Shown piece by piece: positions 25,101-33,517 of a DNA stretch of 64,000 nt. Position numbers and translations under genes: made by a program. The DNA is taken from positions 62,001 through 126,000 of the forward strand of contig JAGVSM010000193.1 of NCBI GenBank assembly GCA_022494885.1. The letters run 5' to 3'. The stretch is from Micrasema longulum (lineage: Eukaryota; Arthropoda; Insecta; Trichoptera; Brachycentridae). Numbering within the stretch: the first letter of the stretch is position 1; every line of letters begins with the position of its first letter. The notes beneath the pieces were generated by a model, which was not told the DNA's origin, did not search any database, and saw only the letters and a program-made list of their open reading frames with translations.

Positions 25101-25664
25101 GATACTGAAAATAATAACACACAACCGAAAGATGTTGAAGATCGTAGCAAAATAGATAAAAATGTCTTTGAATCACCCCCAAGAAATGTGCTAAGAAATG
25201 AATCACCGCCTAAAGGAATTTTCGCTAATTTGAATTTTGAAAGATTAAATTCTTGGCAAAATAGTTCCACAAGAAATAATGATGACATCATTCTTCCAAA
25301 TGAAGACACCGACAAATTGAAAGAAAAAGGTAGCGACACGCCAAAAGATAAAGCTAAAAGTCCCGAAAAAGAAAAAATCAGCGAATCTGATGTGGTTTTA
25401 GATTGTTATGGTCCAAGATTACCGGAAAAACATATCTTCAGGCCTAAAGAAGGTAGAGTTGCAGAAAAATCTTTGCCAGATTTGCCAGTTATAGACGTTG
25501 ACTCATCGAGTGACGATAGCGACGGATGGGTCGAAGCCGGTAAAGTGAAATCGAAAAAATCTAAAAGCAAACATAAGAAGGCTAAGAAAAGTGGTAAGAA
25601 AAAACACCGAGAACACAAACATAAATCCAAGCGGAAACACAAAAATAAAAAAGATGATGATTAA
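13177..25664 (+). CDS. GPATCH1: G patch domain-containing protein 1, ten exons, complete
   Basis: Exons: 13177-13243, 13997-14190, 15101-15242, 15557-15726, 17603-17863, 19496-19669, 20801-20963, 21885-22335, 23578-23778, 24656-25664. They total 2832 nt, or 943 aa, close to the human protein (about 930). All introns are GT-AG and phases agree at every join; the donor of intron 5 (GTCTGT) is weak. The ATG has an in-frame TAA at 13165. Residues about 35-125 are the conserved GPATCH1 N-terminal domain ([42 protein letters not shown]). The G-patch is at about 149-185 with [13 protein letters not shown]. Further conserved blocks are [18 protein letters not shown] (exon 6), [17 protein letters not shown] (exon 8) and [21 protein letters not shown] (exon 9). 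The C-terminus (exon 10) is acidic, then Lys/Ser/His-rich and nuclear-like, after [14 protein letters not shown]-patch proteins activate DEAH helicases; GPATCH1 is a spliceosome factor. Introns carry many transposon fragments. Confidence 0.95.
14285..14860 (-). mobile_element. LINE ORF2 C-terminal fragment in GPATCH1 intron 2
   Basis: The minus-strand translation gives [20 protein letters not shown] and [20 protein letters not shown]. After a frameshift near 14700 it continues [37 protein letters not shown] and [18 protein letters not shown], then a stop. The 3' end has the GGAATGATGATGATG tail typical of RTE-like elements. Same family as 2470-3142 and 58738-59250. Confidence 0.85.
15750..16950. 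other. GPATCH1 intron 4, first part
   Basis: Mostly AT-rich with no exon. A 63-codon minus-strand frame (16849-16658) lies in a slightly GC-richer patch, but its product is not recognised and the patch shows no splice signals that fit GPATCH1. Confidence 0.4.
16955..17585 (-). mobile_element. LINE 3' end in GPATCH1 intron 4
   Basis: The minus strand at 17585-17420 translates as [20 protein letters not shown] and [19 protein letters not shown], the last block of a LINE ORF2. About 450 bp of AT-rich 3' UTR and a TAAATAAATAAATAAA-type tail follow near 16970. It ends about 20 bp before the exon 5 acceptor at 17602. Confidence 0.7.
17892..18035 (-). mobile_element. Decayed SINE-C copy in intron 5
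   Basis: TTTCCGCATCCAGTGGTGCATAAGG, TTTTGTTACATGGGAGGTC and CATTTCAGGTGTCAATCCAGG match the SINE-C body at 20410 in the same order. The tRNA head is missing or unrecognisable. Confidence 0.6.
18593..18885 (+). mobile_element. LINE ORF2 C-terminal fragment in intron 5
   Basis: [19 protein letters not shown] and [15 protein letters not shown] are followed, after a frameshift near 18778, by [20 protein letters not shown] and [12 protein letters not shown] then a stop. This is the usual end of an insect LINE reverse-transcriptase polyprotein; the clade is not resolved. The following 18890-19190 is AT-rich 3' UTR-like sequence with an ATAAATAAATATG tail near 19190. Confidence 0.65.
19215..19320 (-). 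repeat. Very decayed FBS fragment in intron 5
   Basis: GGGGTTAAACCAGCTAATGACAGG followed by CCCTGTAAATGCCTACACTTCC matches the reverse complement of the FBS core, including the GGCTTATGACCTGTCATTGGC block. The ends are not visible. Confidence 0.5.
19806..20235 (+). mobile_element. LINE ORF2 C-terminal fragment in intron 6 (L2/CR1-like)
   Basis: The translation holds [20 protein letters not shown], then [40 protein letters not shown], a stop, and [20 protein letters not shown]. This block (HWLPVxxRVxYKL...YG.RAFxVAGPxxWNxLP) is very characteristic of L2/CR1-group elements. One in-frame stop is near 20115. It ends in an AATAATAATAAT tail near 20400. Confidence 0.85.
20410..20672 (-). mobile_element. 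SINE-C copy in intron 6
   Basis: Read on the minus strand, the head at 20672 has TGGTGTAATGGTCAACGCG (box A), an anticodon-arm-like TTTGCCTACCATGC resembling tRNA-Gly, and the box B GGTTCGATTCC. The body ends in TGCACCGGTTGGTGCGG and a tail of GGAATGATGATTATTATT. Another full copy is at 60053-60298. Confidence 0.85.
21160..21860 (+). mobile_element. LINE 3' end in intron 7
   Basis: Contains [20 protein letters not shown] and, after breaks, [18 protein letters not shown] with [12 protein letters not shown] and a stop near 21580. The 3' UTR carries the hairpin ATTGCCTTAAGGCAAT, then ATGCCTGCCCTTATATGTAT and an AAATAAATAAATAAAAT tail. A reversed copy is at 58085-58740. Confidence 0.8.
22395..23156. 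repeat. Foldback element in GPATCH1 intron 8
   Basis: The arms 22395-22700 and 22851-23156 are inverted copies of about 306 bp with a few substitutions and small indels (position i pairs with about 45551-i). The spacer (22701-22850) has a GC-rich core, TCCGGGCCCGGGGGG. Transcribed within the intron, the arms could form a long double-stranded stem. No protein is encoded. Confidence 0.85.
24016..24216. mobile_element. Small MITE-like element in intron 9
   Basis: TTGACTCATTTGTTGTAA near 24022 is matched by the inverted TTACAACAAATGAGTCAA near 24193, giving a unit of about 200 bp with 18-bp perfect terminal repeats. No coding capacity. Confidence 0.65.
24240..24560. other. End of intron 9, decayed repeat
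   Basis: Starts with a TTATTATTATTAT simple tract at 24218-24240. ACCAGGGCAAATTTGTAGCG at about 24432 resembles ACTAGGACAAATTTGTACC at 19209, an old repeat of unknown kind. No exon seen. Confidence 0.35.
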
Positions 25665-25813
25665 AAAACAAAACAAAATGTATCTGATGGAATTTTGTCG
25701 CCATTTTTTAATTGAAAAACTATCACAGATTACAGTACAATTTTTTATGAATTATTTAGCTTAGTATTTATATAAATTTAGGTCCATTTTTTGGTTACCG
25801 ACATGTTTTATTA

Positions 25814-25819
25814 AATAAA
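25814..25819 (+). terminator. Poly(A) signal of GPATCH1
   Basis: Canonical AATAAA about 150 bp after the stop codon at 25664, with AT-rich sequence between. It is the first AATAAA after the stop. Confidence 0.65.
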
Positions 25820-25834
25820 TTATTGCAACAGAAA

Positions 25835-25995
25835 GGGATAATATTTTCAAGAAGGGAATGGGGCATTTACCTGTCATCGGATGGTTTAAGTGATCATTTC
25901 TATAATGTGTGACATTTAAAATTCCACCTATGTTTGAGGATTCATGTTTCCATAACTCTACTAATTATTGACCTTTGTGATGTTAAAGAAAAGCA
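25835..25995 (+). repeat. Decayed FBS fragment downstream of GPATCH1
   Basis: CATTTACCTGTCATCGGATGG, TTTAAGTGATCATTTC and GTGTGACATTTAAAATTCCACC align with the FBS core. The matching foldback end lies at 26560-26630 on the other side of a LINE fragment. Confidence 0.55.
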
Positions 25996-26004
25996 ACTTG
26001 TTTT

Positions 26005-26550
26005 GTGAAATGGAGGATCGAAATAGCCCGTAGCACATTCAATAAAATGAGAACAATATTCTGTTATTATAAATTGAATTTAAAACTTAGGCAGAGAATG
26101 GTGAAGTGTTATGTTTGGTCTGTTCTGTTGTATGGCTCAGAAACCTGGATTTTGAAAGCACACACTATGTACTGGTTGGCATCCGAGATGTGACTTTACA
26201 GAAGAATGCTTCGTATACCGTAGACAGATTTGGTCAACAATGTGGAGGTCCTGAGGAGAGCTAATTACAACAGACAATTATTAAATATGTATTAAGGTCC
26301 GTATGATCTCCTATCTGGGTCACATCCTGCACGGAGACAAGTATAAAATCCTCCAACTTATACTGATGGGCAAGACTGAGGGACAACGTGGACTTGGCAG
26401 AAGGCAAACGTCTTGGCTGCGCAACATAACTGAACCGGAACGAGATGTGTGGAAGAATTGTTACAGGCAGCGCAAGACAGAGATGCCCTTTTAAAAGTGA
26501 TGGCCGATGTCGGGGTCACCTGATAGGGCACAAGAAGAAGAAGAAGTCAA
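26005..26550 (+). mobile_element. LINE ORF2 C-terminal fragment
   Basis: EIARSTFNKMRTIFCYYKLN, LKLRQRMVKCYVWSVLLYG and SETWILKA are followed after frame breaks by RRMLRIP, NNVEVLRRAN, ISYLGHILHGDKYKILQL and GLGRRQTSWLRNI. Such blocks are typical of insect LINEs with craniofacial-development-protein-like annotations (RTE-group, tentative). It ends in an AAGAAGAAGAAG tail and sits inside an FBS element. Confidence 0.8.
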
Positions 26551-26559
26551 AGAGCACAT

Positions 26560-26630
26560 CGATCTTGATACTCCCCGGGGTGTGGAATCCAGCCTTTGTC
26601 TACAAACATTTGTACATACTCAAAATATTA
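26560..26630 (-). repeat. FBS foldback end, right half of a split copy
   Basis: CTCCCCGGGGTGTGGAATCCAG and CTTTGTCTACAAACATTTG, then ACTCAAAATATT, is the FBS foldback end. With 25835-25995 it suggests one FBS copy split by the LINE. Confidence 0.6.
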
Positions 26631-26846
26631 TTTAATAAAATATCAATTAAAAAGCTGCTTTCTTCTTATTCCTGCGCTGCTATTTTGAACGCTTTCGCGG
26701 CCCTAGAAGAGACTTTTATCTCGTGTATTTTATATGTAAACTCACAATATAAGCTTTTTTACGGCCGTGACAGCGTTTGGAGTAACAGCCTAGGACTGGT
26801 GTGGTGGTGGCGACATGAGGTGCAAGGTTGATCATCTTATTTTTTT

Positions 26847-26931
26847 TTGCACAACAACAAGCCAGGAGACCCAATTACAGTGATGGATTACAAGTCGAGC
26901 GACTTGACCACTACACTGCGGAGGCCGCCTT
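26847..26931 (-). mobile_element. Short, internally deleted SINE-B copy
   Basis: Starts with TTTTTTTTGCACAACAACAAGCC, the reversed tail, contains ACCCAATTACAGTGATGG and ends with GACCACTACACTGCGGAGGCCGC, the reversed head. The middle, including most of the box B region, is deleted. Confidence 0.75.
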
Positions 26932-27033
26932 CGGCGATCTTAGTTTCGTGTAAATGCAAATAGAATTGAACTGCTAGTGTATTGTTAGCATAACTATTAG
27001 AAATGTTTTTTTAAGATACTTCTAGAATTCTTT

Positions 27034-27323
27034 TTGAATTTGTGGCAAATTCTCAGGAAGCAGTTTGTTAAAATCATCATTGTCGCACTCGCGAGGGCTT
27101 CCTGGGCGTCGGTCGTCAATCAGAGAGATATAACCTTCTTTGAAATATTCAAACCAATCACCGCACACATTGTACGACACAAAACATTAGCCAAGAGTAG
27201 ATTGAACCTATTTACACTCTATATGATTTTTCCGTTCAAATTCGTACATATGCTCTTGGTTGGTGCCATTTTCCCGTTTACTGAATTAGTAATACTAGCG
27301 GCCAACCGTCACATGCTAAAAAG
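27034..27323 (+). other. Unassigned open stretch
   Basis: A 106-codon frame runs 27034-27354, but its product has no recognised motif and its end runs into the palindrome array. It could be part of a decayed element to which the array belongs. Confidence 0.3.
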
Positions 27324-27830
27324 TCGGCCCTTCGGACCCCACGCAATAGTTTGATCGGCCCTTCGAGCCTCGTTTGAATAAAATCTCGGGCACCTAGAAA
27401 TATTGTCTATGCCTCACAGCATAATTTTTGTTGTTCGGAGTAATCTAAATGTAATAAAGAATAATCTGTCATTCAAAATAATACTACAAAAACCATACAA
27501 AATTTACAGATATATTTAATATCTACACAAAAAAATCGATTAGTCGATTATTAAAAGTTAATAGGTAGTGACAAATCTGTAATTTAAAATAATAACAGTT
27601 ATCTGTTGGCGACGGTTACATGCTAGCAAATTCAGCACTTTGGGGCTCATTTATCGGCCCTACGGGCCTAAATGAATATGTCCTGTCGACCTTATTGAAT
27701 CGGCCCCATGGGCCTCAGTTGATCGGCTCTTTGGGCCTCAGTTTATTAGGATCTCGGATACGCTATATAAGTTTTCCATAATACAAATTAAAATCAATAT
27801 TCATGTATTCGTAAAGCGCCCTTTAGGCTT
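27324..27830 (+). repeat. Array of short GC palindromes (TCGGCCCTTYGGGCCTCA type)
   Basis: Seven imperfect palindromes lie in AT-rich DNA: TCGGCCCTTCGGACCCC (27324), TCGGCCCTTCGAGCCTCG (27355), GCACTTTGGGGCTCA (27634), TCGGCCCTACGGGCCT (27653), TCGGCCCCATGGGCCTCA (27700), TCGGCTCTTTGGGCCTCA (27724) and GCGCCCTTTAGGCTTA (27816). Two sit in a unit that begins CGTCACATGCTAA at 27306 and repeats as GGTTACATGCTAG at 27614, followed each time by a CTCGG block. Transcribed, each would give a small GC stem in an otherwise weak background. Identity unknown; it may be part of a non-autonomous element. Confidence 0.7.
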
Positions 27831-27839
27831 AGCTTTATG

Positions 27840-28435
27840 TTTGTAAAATTGGCGCTGAGTAAATTATCCATAAAAATTATAAATTACATATTTTACCTAG
27901 GATGCAAATGAATTATTTTCACAATCTAAAGAATATAAAATTAAAGGGAATCTATAAATAAATTCTCTGAGTCTTTAATTGTTTTTTAGCAAATAATATT
28001 ACCTATATTCCTCATGGTTCGTTTGTTTTTAATAATGCGTCACAACGTACATGAATTAATACGCCTGTCCCCCTTTCTCTCGCCAAATTCAATCCGGTCT
28101 CCTTCGCACCTATATAAAGATTTCAAAAAACAAATGAATAATTATTTTTGTCACCTGTATTTAGTGTCCGCTTTGACCGCGATTGAAGTGTACGTTAAAT
28201 CGCTAATCGGTTGTCGCGTCGGTACTGAACGCATCGCAAAATATAAAACCAATAATTAAGATAGAAAAACGTAAAATGCATTTAATGAAAAACAAAAAAT
28301 CATTTACTGTGACAAAGAAAACGAAGTTTAAAGAGTGAAGTTTTGCCGCAGTTGAATCCAGAGGAAAAAAGAAAGAAAACTACAATAAGGTCAGTCCATT
28401 AACTAATTTGCGTTGTGACATTTTGAAAATTTAAT
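27840..28435. other. Unassigned AT-rich stretch
   Basis: Contains an 81-codon frame (28014-28259) with no known motif and a slightly CpG-rich patch at 28170-28240. No splice or promoter signals that I would support. Confidence 0.3.
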
Positions 28436-28439
28436 AAAC

Positions 28440-28690
28440 CTGGGCCCCGATTACAATGGGAAGTTGTCATTTTTCTTCAATTTTATCTACAAAGTAAAAT
28501 TGAGTTTTCTATATGAAAAGCAGAATATGCATACAATTTTTTCTTCTGAACATTTTTAATTATAGGTTACCGACGAAAATACTTTAAATATTTATGCAAA
28601 TATACTCATTTTCGTACACAAATATCGGTTTTCCTTTATAGACAGTCGAAGATAACTCTGTTAACTTTCCATTTTGTAATCGGGGCCCTG
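28440..28690. mobile_element. MITE-1 copy, complete (251 bp)
   Basis: Starts CTGGGCCCCGATTACAAT and ends TTGTAATCGGGGCCCTG, an inverted pair with one or two mismatches. Internal landmarks are AAAGTAAAATTGAGTTTTC, ATAGGTTACCGACGAAAATAC and TTTATAGACAGTCGAAG. The same interior and ends recur at 38253, 49190, 54040 and 59752. No coding capacity; the superfamily is unresolved. Confidence 0.8.
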
Positions 28691-29569
28691 CTATTGTGCG
28701 CCAGCTAATGTTTCGCCACCTTATATTATGAATTATAATCGAAAATGTAAATATTAAATTAAGAGAAATTAAAAAAAATATTATTGTTATTAAACATATT
28801 ATAATACAGTCGAACTCGGTTATAACGATCACGGAAATAGCGAGATTTCGGATGTAACGAGAAAACATTAGTTGACATTTTAGTTCATGGTTTTCTCTAT
28901 ACAATTATTCACTGTTATAACGAGCTACTTCTCGGACATACCGAACAAAAATATTGTCAAAAATTACACAAAAAATCTTCAATTGTTAAAAACATCATTC
29001 TCGAAACGGTCGGCTAACGTAAAGGATAAATACCGCCGGACGTTGGGATCGGATATGTTTATGATAGCTATGTAAGTGTCTAGGTACCTAATTGGATTTT
29101 TCGCCGACAATATTGAAAAATGAACACACATGGTTTTTTTAAAATCCAAGCTTTGTGAATTTAGTAAATGCCGGTTCGGCACATTGTTGAACTTTACAGC
29201 TGCTTTTGTAGTTTATGAATGACATGCTTGTTTCGGGGGTTTTTACGGGTTTTTTTTAGATTTTTTAATGTTCTATGCTTATTTCAATACACAATAAACA
29301 TTACAAGTGGGTGATGTCTAATGAGCTCTAGACCAGATCAGTTAACACTTTGAGTACCGGCCGAATACACATAGAATTTACCCTGTGCCCGGCCCATTTT
29401 TGTGAAATTTCATGCTCTGTGAAGGGTTTCTTAAAAGTGACATAATTATAAAATATTAGGTTGAATTAATTGAAACTTTTCAGATTGAATTGAAATAATT
29501 AAATTAGTAATTTTTGTAGGATAGTTTTGTCAACATTGGCCTTTATGAAGAGCCACAATGCGCATTGCA

Positions 29570-29830
29570 ATGTTCGCATATATACAGAGCCTCACTCCTT
29601 TTTTTGTGCTTTGTATCCCGGAGCCGTGTAAACACATGATTATAATAACCATGCGTTGTGTCCCGGTCCCGTGTTTTCACGTGGTTTACCAGCAGCGAAA
29701 AAGTACTAATAAAAGTCACTAGATGTCAACAATATGCACTTTTTTAGACAGCTAGAAAGCACGGGACCGGGACACAACGCATGGTCATATAATCACTTGT
29801 TTACACGGCTCCGGGATACAAAGTGTTAAA
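29570..29830. repeat. Inverted repeat inside the Tigger element
   Basis: TTTGTATCCCGGAGCCGTGTAAAC near 29610 and its inverse GTTTACACGGCTCCGGGATACAAA near 29800 bracket an inner pair, CATGCGTTGTGTCCCGG near 29650 and CCGGGACACAACGCATGG near 29768. The two nested pairs define a small foldback element of about 215 bp inserted just upstream of the transposase relic. Confidence 0.7.
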
Positions 29831-29852
29831 TCCTAACCCCTGAATTATAAAC

Positions 29853-30137
29853 ATGTCTACTAACAAGAAGAAGTGTCCCTCAATTCGTGAAAAAGTGGCA
29901 ATTATTCGTGAAATCGAACGTGGCGCGAAATATGTGTAAGTGTGTACAAAGTTTTCTCTACCTTCATCCACAGTGTCAATATTGTGGAAAAATAAAGATG
30001 TTTATTTGTCTGCATTTGAAAAGGACATCACGGACACAAAAAAATTTAGAAAGTGCGATCGTACTAATGTCCATGAAGCATTGCTCCAATGGTTTTGTAT
30101 CCAAGAAACGCAGGATTTTCCATCGATGGACCAATAA
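29853..30137 (+). pseudogene. Tigger transposase N-terminus (CENP-B-type HTH), broken
   Basis: From the ATG at 29853 the frame reads STNKKKCPSIREKVAIIREI and continues to a TAA at 29937. After the stop the same frame continues with CTKFSLPSSTVSILWKNKDV and KKFRKCDRTNVHEALLQWF to a TAA at 30135. This is the first helix-turn-helix and the start of the second DNA-binding domain of a pogo/Tigger or jerky/CENP-B-type transposase, about 94 codons. The DDE catalytic core is absent, so the element cannot move itself. Confidence 0.85.
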
Positions 30138-30317
30138 ACAATTTGGAAACGATGATTTTAAATGTAATAATGTTTTCATGTGATAGATAGTATGTTATTG
30201 AGCATTAATTATAATTTTCCGTAATATTTTTTTTCTGCACGAATAGTATTTATTTGTTTACTTAGTGACAATGTGCAATAGCGATTGCATAAAAAAACAT
30301 TTCTCTGGTATAACGAG

Positions 30318-30714
30318 TAAAGCTAGGGTTTCCTAGGACAGCGGTGCCCGTATTTTAACGGCCGTAGTGAACGGTGATGCGGTGGACAGCCGTCATAACG
30401 GTGACTAAAGAGTGGTTTCCTAGGAAAACGGTGTTATCAACACCATTTACCTAGCTTTAAGCTAGGGTTTCCTAGGACAGCGGTGCCCGTATCTTAACGG
30501 CCGTAGTGAACGGTGATGCGGTGGGAAGCCGTCGTAACGATGACTAGAGTGTGTTTCCTATGAAAACGGTGTTATCAACACCATTTAACACCATTTCCCT
30601 ATGAAACCACTCTCTAGACGACGTTACGACGGCTTCCCACCGCATCACCGTTCACTACGGCCGTTAAGATACGGGCACCGCTGTCCTAGGAAACCCTAGC
30701 TTTACGCGTATAAC
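30318..30714. repeat. Two direct plus one inverted copy of a hairpin unit
   Basis: Unit 1 (30318-30456) and unit 2 (30457 to about 30595) run in the same direction and share AGCTAGGGTTTCCTAGGACA, GCGGTGCCCGTAT, GGCCGTAGTGAACGGTGATG and AACGGTGTTATCAACACC. Unit 3 (about 30600-30714) is the reverse complement, ending TCCTAGGAAACCCTAGCTTT. Units 2 and 3 form a near-perfect stem of about 110 bp. The block sits between the TATAACGAG subterminal words of the Tigger element and is clearly GC-richer than its surroundings. It looks like an independent foldback insertion that has partly duplicated. Confidence 0.85.
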
Positions 30715-30794
30715 GAGCAAATTCAATCGGTCCCATCTTCGACTATACATGGACACGCTTTATAGAGTAAAATATTTTTAAAAATAGTGACCCG

Positions 30795-30965
30795 AAAACG
30801 TACCATAGTTACTAAGTTTGTTTATTTTACGCCAGGGCTGCATTCAACGAGCATGCATATGCTGCCAAACATAGAAGGATACTCATTTTTGGCACATAAA
30901 AAAGTTTGTATTTTAACGTCAACAATCAACATTCGTTTTTGGTGGAACTTGTTTTGGTTCTTTCC
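30795..30965 (+). repeat. Repeat shared, inverted, with 35040-35210
   Basis: AGGGCTGCATTCAACG, AGGATACTCATTTTTGGCAC and GTATTTTAACGTCAACAATC reappear in reverse complement around 35200-35060 with about one difference in five. A 88-codon frame here is not conserved in the second copy, so I do not call it coding. Confidence 0.65.
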
Positions 30966-31225
30966 TCAAATTAGTAAAGTTAAATACCTTTTAAATAAGT
31001 CCCCTCTATATCATTTTGATTCTCTGACAAAACGTCGCATGTTTTCGATATAAAATGTCTCTATAAAATATTAAACTATCAAGTAGATTCTTCTCAATAA
31101 AATATAAATAAATGCGGGATTGAGAACACTCTGACTCGGGACCTATTTAAACTGCCTTTGTTTTCAAGTAATGCAACATGTCACACATATAAGGCCCGCA
31201 TGTGTCGGGAATATAATAATAATAT

Positions 31226-31610
31226 AATATCGTGGGTATACTGGCAAAAAGCTTTTACTCTCAAATCCCTCTTTTGAGAAATCAAGCATTTAAGTTTTAT
31301 TCCAATTTTACTATTTTATATCTTATTTAAATATAGTTAGATGTTAAGTGCTCATTTAAGAACATGTTTTTAATTTTTCCGTTTCTTAATTTTATTTTAA
31401 GTTATTAAAAACTTTTAGCCTGAATAAAATACCGGGTATACGACTTAACCTTAAATTTATTTTTAAAATTACAGACATAAAACATTTAAAATGATTTAGT
31501 GTATTTTGCTAGTTTGTAGAGCGTTAAAAACTTTACAAAACTGCATCATTAAGTCAAATCCGCATATTTTTGAGTTAACGTTTTTTGCCAGTATACCCAC
31601 GATATATACC
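31226..31610. mobile_element. MITE-2 (TIR ATATCGTGGGTATACTGGC)
   Basis: ATATCGTGGGTATACTGGCA at 31226 is matched by the inverted TGCCAGTATACCCACGATAT ending at about 31608. A further semi-conserved AAAAAGCTTTTACTCTCAAA pairs with TTTGAGTTAACGTTTTTT. The unit is 385 bp, AT-rich and non-coding. The flanking TA/AT bases leave the target duplication undecided. Confidence 0.75.
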
Positions 31611-31619
31611 TACTGCTGT

Positions 31620-33517
31620 TTTCAGACAGCTTACATAGCAAACTTGACATTTTTCATGATGCTCTCCCAACTTTTTTAATTTACGTATCGACTGAAATAA
31701 TTTGTTATTAAATAATAAGTACTTATTAGGCACAAAAAAGCATTTTTCGGAAATCGGGGATAGATTATACTCACAGTATACCAATGGTTCGCGTTGTTGC
31801 GTCTGAAGAAAAGAGTAAAGAATTTACGCTCGTCGCAGTTAGTTAGTCACGTAATCCAGTCCGGGAAGTTGGCGCGGGTGCACGTTTCGTCCGAGTCGTT
31901 AGCGATACCCAATCGCGTGCACAGAGTTTTTAACTAGGGTAGGCAGTAGGAAAAAAAGTACGTTTTATAGAATATAAGTTATCAATCTTACCGAACAGTT
32001 TCCTTCACTCGTCACATTAGTTTGAATCACTATGTTGTTGAATTGTAGTTATTGTTGAAATTACCTGAGCCACATTAAAAATCCAAATAAATGCTAAATT
32101 TATATAATATATTACTTTTTTTTTTTTGATTTATAAAGTATATTGATACAAAATCCTTTTTTTAGATATATTATTTTCCACTTATATGTTTATAAATTTA
32201 TATAAACCACTTTAATTTAGAGTTATACTTCGACCGGTTTCGAGGTTACTACCTCATTATTAGTAATTAAACGAACTTTTAATTACTCGAGTTAATATTT
32301 ATATTATAAAATATTGTATGAAAGAGACAGAAAATGAAAGAAAGAGAGAGAAAGAAGATAAAATGAATCATAACGAAAATATTTTTAAAAGAGGATTCGA
32401 AGTTAAATTTAATTGATTATTTATTATTTGAAGATTTAATTAATGGCTTTACTTATTTCTAATCGTTCTAAATTGTCTAAACAAAAACCATTTTTATTGA
32501 CATGCAAAATTTCTACACCCGTTTCTTGATTAAAATACTTGAGTTTAACCGACTATAGTCATAATATTATTCACTGAATATACGTGTAACTTGTCCTTAA
32601 AACGGTTAAACACACATTCTCGTCAATATCACAAGTTTCACAAAACTACATTTCGATTTTTACTGACAAAATAAACGCGGACTAGTGTATAAAACAAATC
32701 AATTTGAGGTTATTTGTTTGACATTTTTTAATCTTCGATTTAAATAATAATCTAAAAAAACGCTAGATGTCAGTAACGGGTTAGTTTTGTCTTTCTAAAT
32801 CTAAGCCCTTGTAAAGCAGTGCCTTCAAATGTACCCATACACGCGTAATTACAACTGAAAAAAAACCCACGCATATACGTTTTGTAGGGGTATACAGATT
32901 TGTTAATATGAAGAAAATAGGCATTGGCAGTTCGTGCCTCTGCCGACATTGGCCCTTAGCGGCGCTACGATCGGAACAAAACACTACTTAACCGAATAAC
33001 ATTTGGCGCATTTTTTAAATTTTACAAATAGTTACCGTATATATTAAATTATTTTTTGTTATTGTTTTAATTAAATTCCAGTAGGGTAGGCACTGCTTTT
33101 GTGCCTGTATGGAACGCACGCCACTGGCGATAGCGAATGGTTTTTTCATGTTTTCAGCAGTTAGATTTGAAATATTATCATCTTTGAATTAAATTATGGT
33201 TAATTAAAGCCATTCCCTATATATATTCCCTTTTTAAATTTCTTATTTTTTTTAATGTGTAGTGACTACACAGCACCGTAACGCGAGGGTGTTTTTAGGA
33301 CAGTAAGGGAAAGGTTAAATGTGGCAGGTGACTTTTATAGAGTTATGATGTTTTCCACATCAGAACAGTTTTCCCTAAAAAAACGCAATTCGCCAAAAAT
33401 GTCGCTTACGTTGTTCTGCCGATTATAGCTCGATATATTTTGTTTCTCGGCAAAGCACCCAAATTTGAGTGATACATGCCTTAATTTAGCAAAGTTATTG
33501 TTGTAATAGTTGGTCAA
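31620..33517. other. Unassigned intergenic region
   Basis: Mostly AT-rich. A CpG-richer patch at 31795-31935 (with GCTCGTCGCAGTTAGTTAGTC and TTGGCGCGGGTGCACG) resembles a promoter or first non-coding exon, but nothing confirms it. A second patch near 32930-33010 (GGCCCTTAGCGGCGCTACG) is also unexplained. No coding exon is supported. Confidence 0.3.

Larger units (their letters stand above)
28804..30748 (+). mobile_element. Tigger/pogo-type DNA transposon, defective
   Basis: The left end, CAGTCGAACTCGGTTATAACG, is of the pogo/Tigger type. Internal subterminal TATAACGAG words lie at 28916, 30310 and 30710. The right end, ATCGGTCCCATCTTCGACTATA at about 30746, is its imperfect inverse. A transposase N-terminal relic lies at 29853-30137. 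The right side is broken by a hairpin repeat at 30318-30714. Confidence 0.75.

Noticed and set aside
24692..25339. 215-codon minus-strand frame inside GPATCH1 exon 10
   Set aside because: A Ser/Leu-rich shadow of the Lys/Asp/Ser-rich sense protein; the sense frame has clear family matches.
27324..27830. CRISPR-like array
   Set aside because: Units are irregularly spaced palindromes without uniform spacers, in a eukaryotic genome.
27034..28259. Two open frames (106 and 81 codons) as exons of one gene
   Set aside because: No shared family, no convincing splice sites, and the palindrome array lies between them.
31795..31935. CpG-richer patch as a host promoter
   Set aside because: No downstream coding exon could be found on either strand; left as unassigned.
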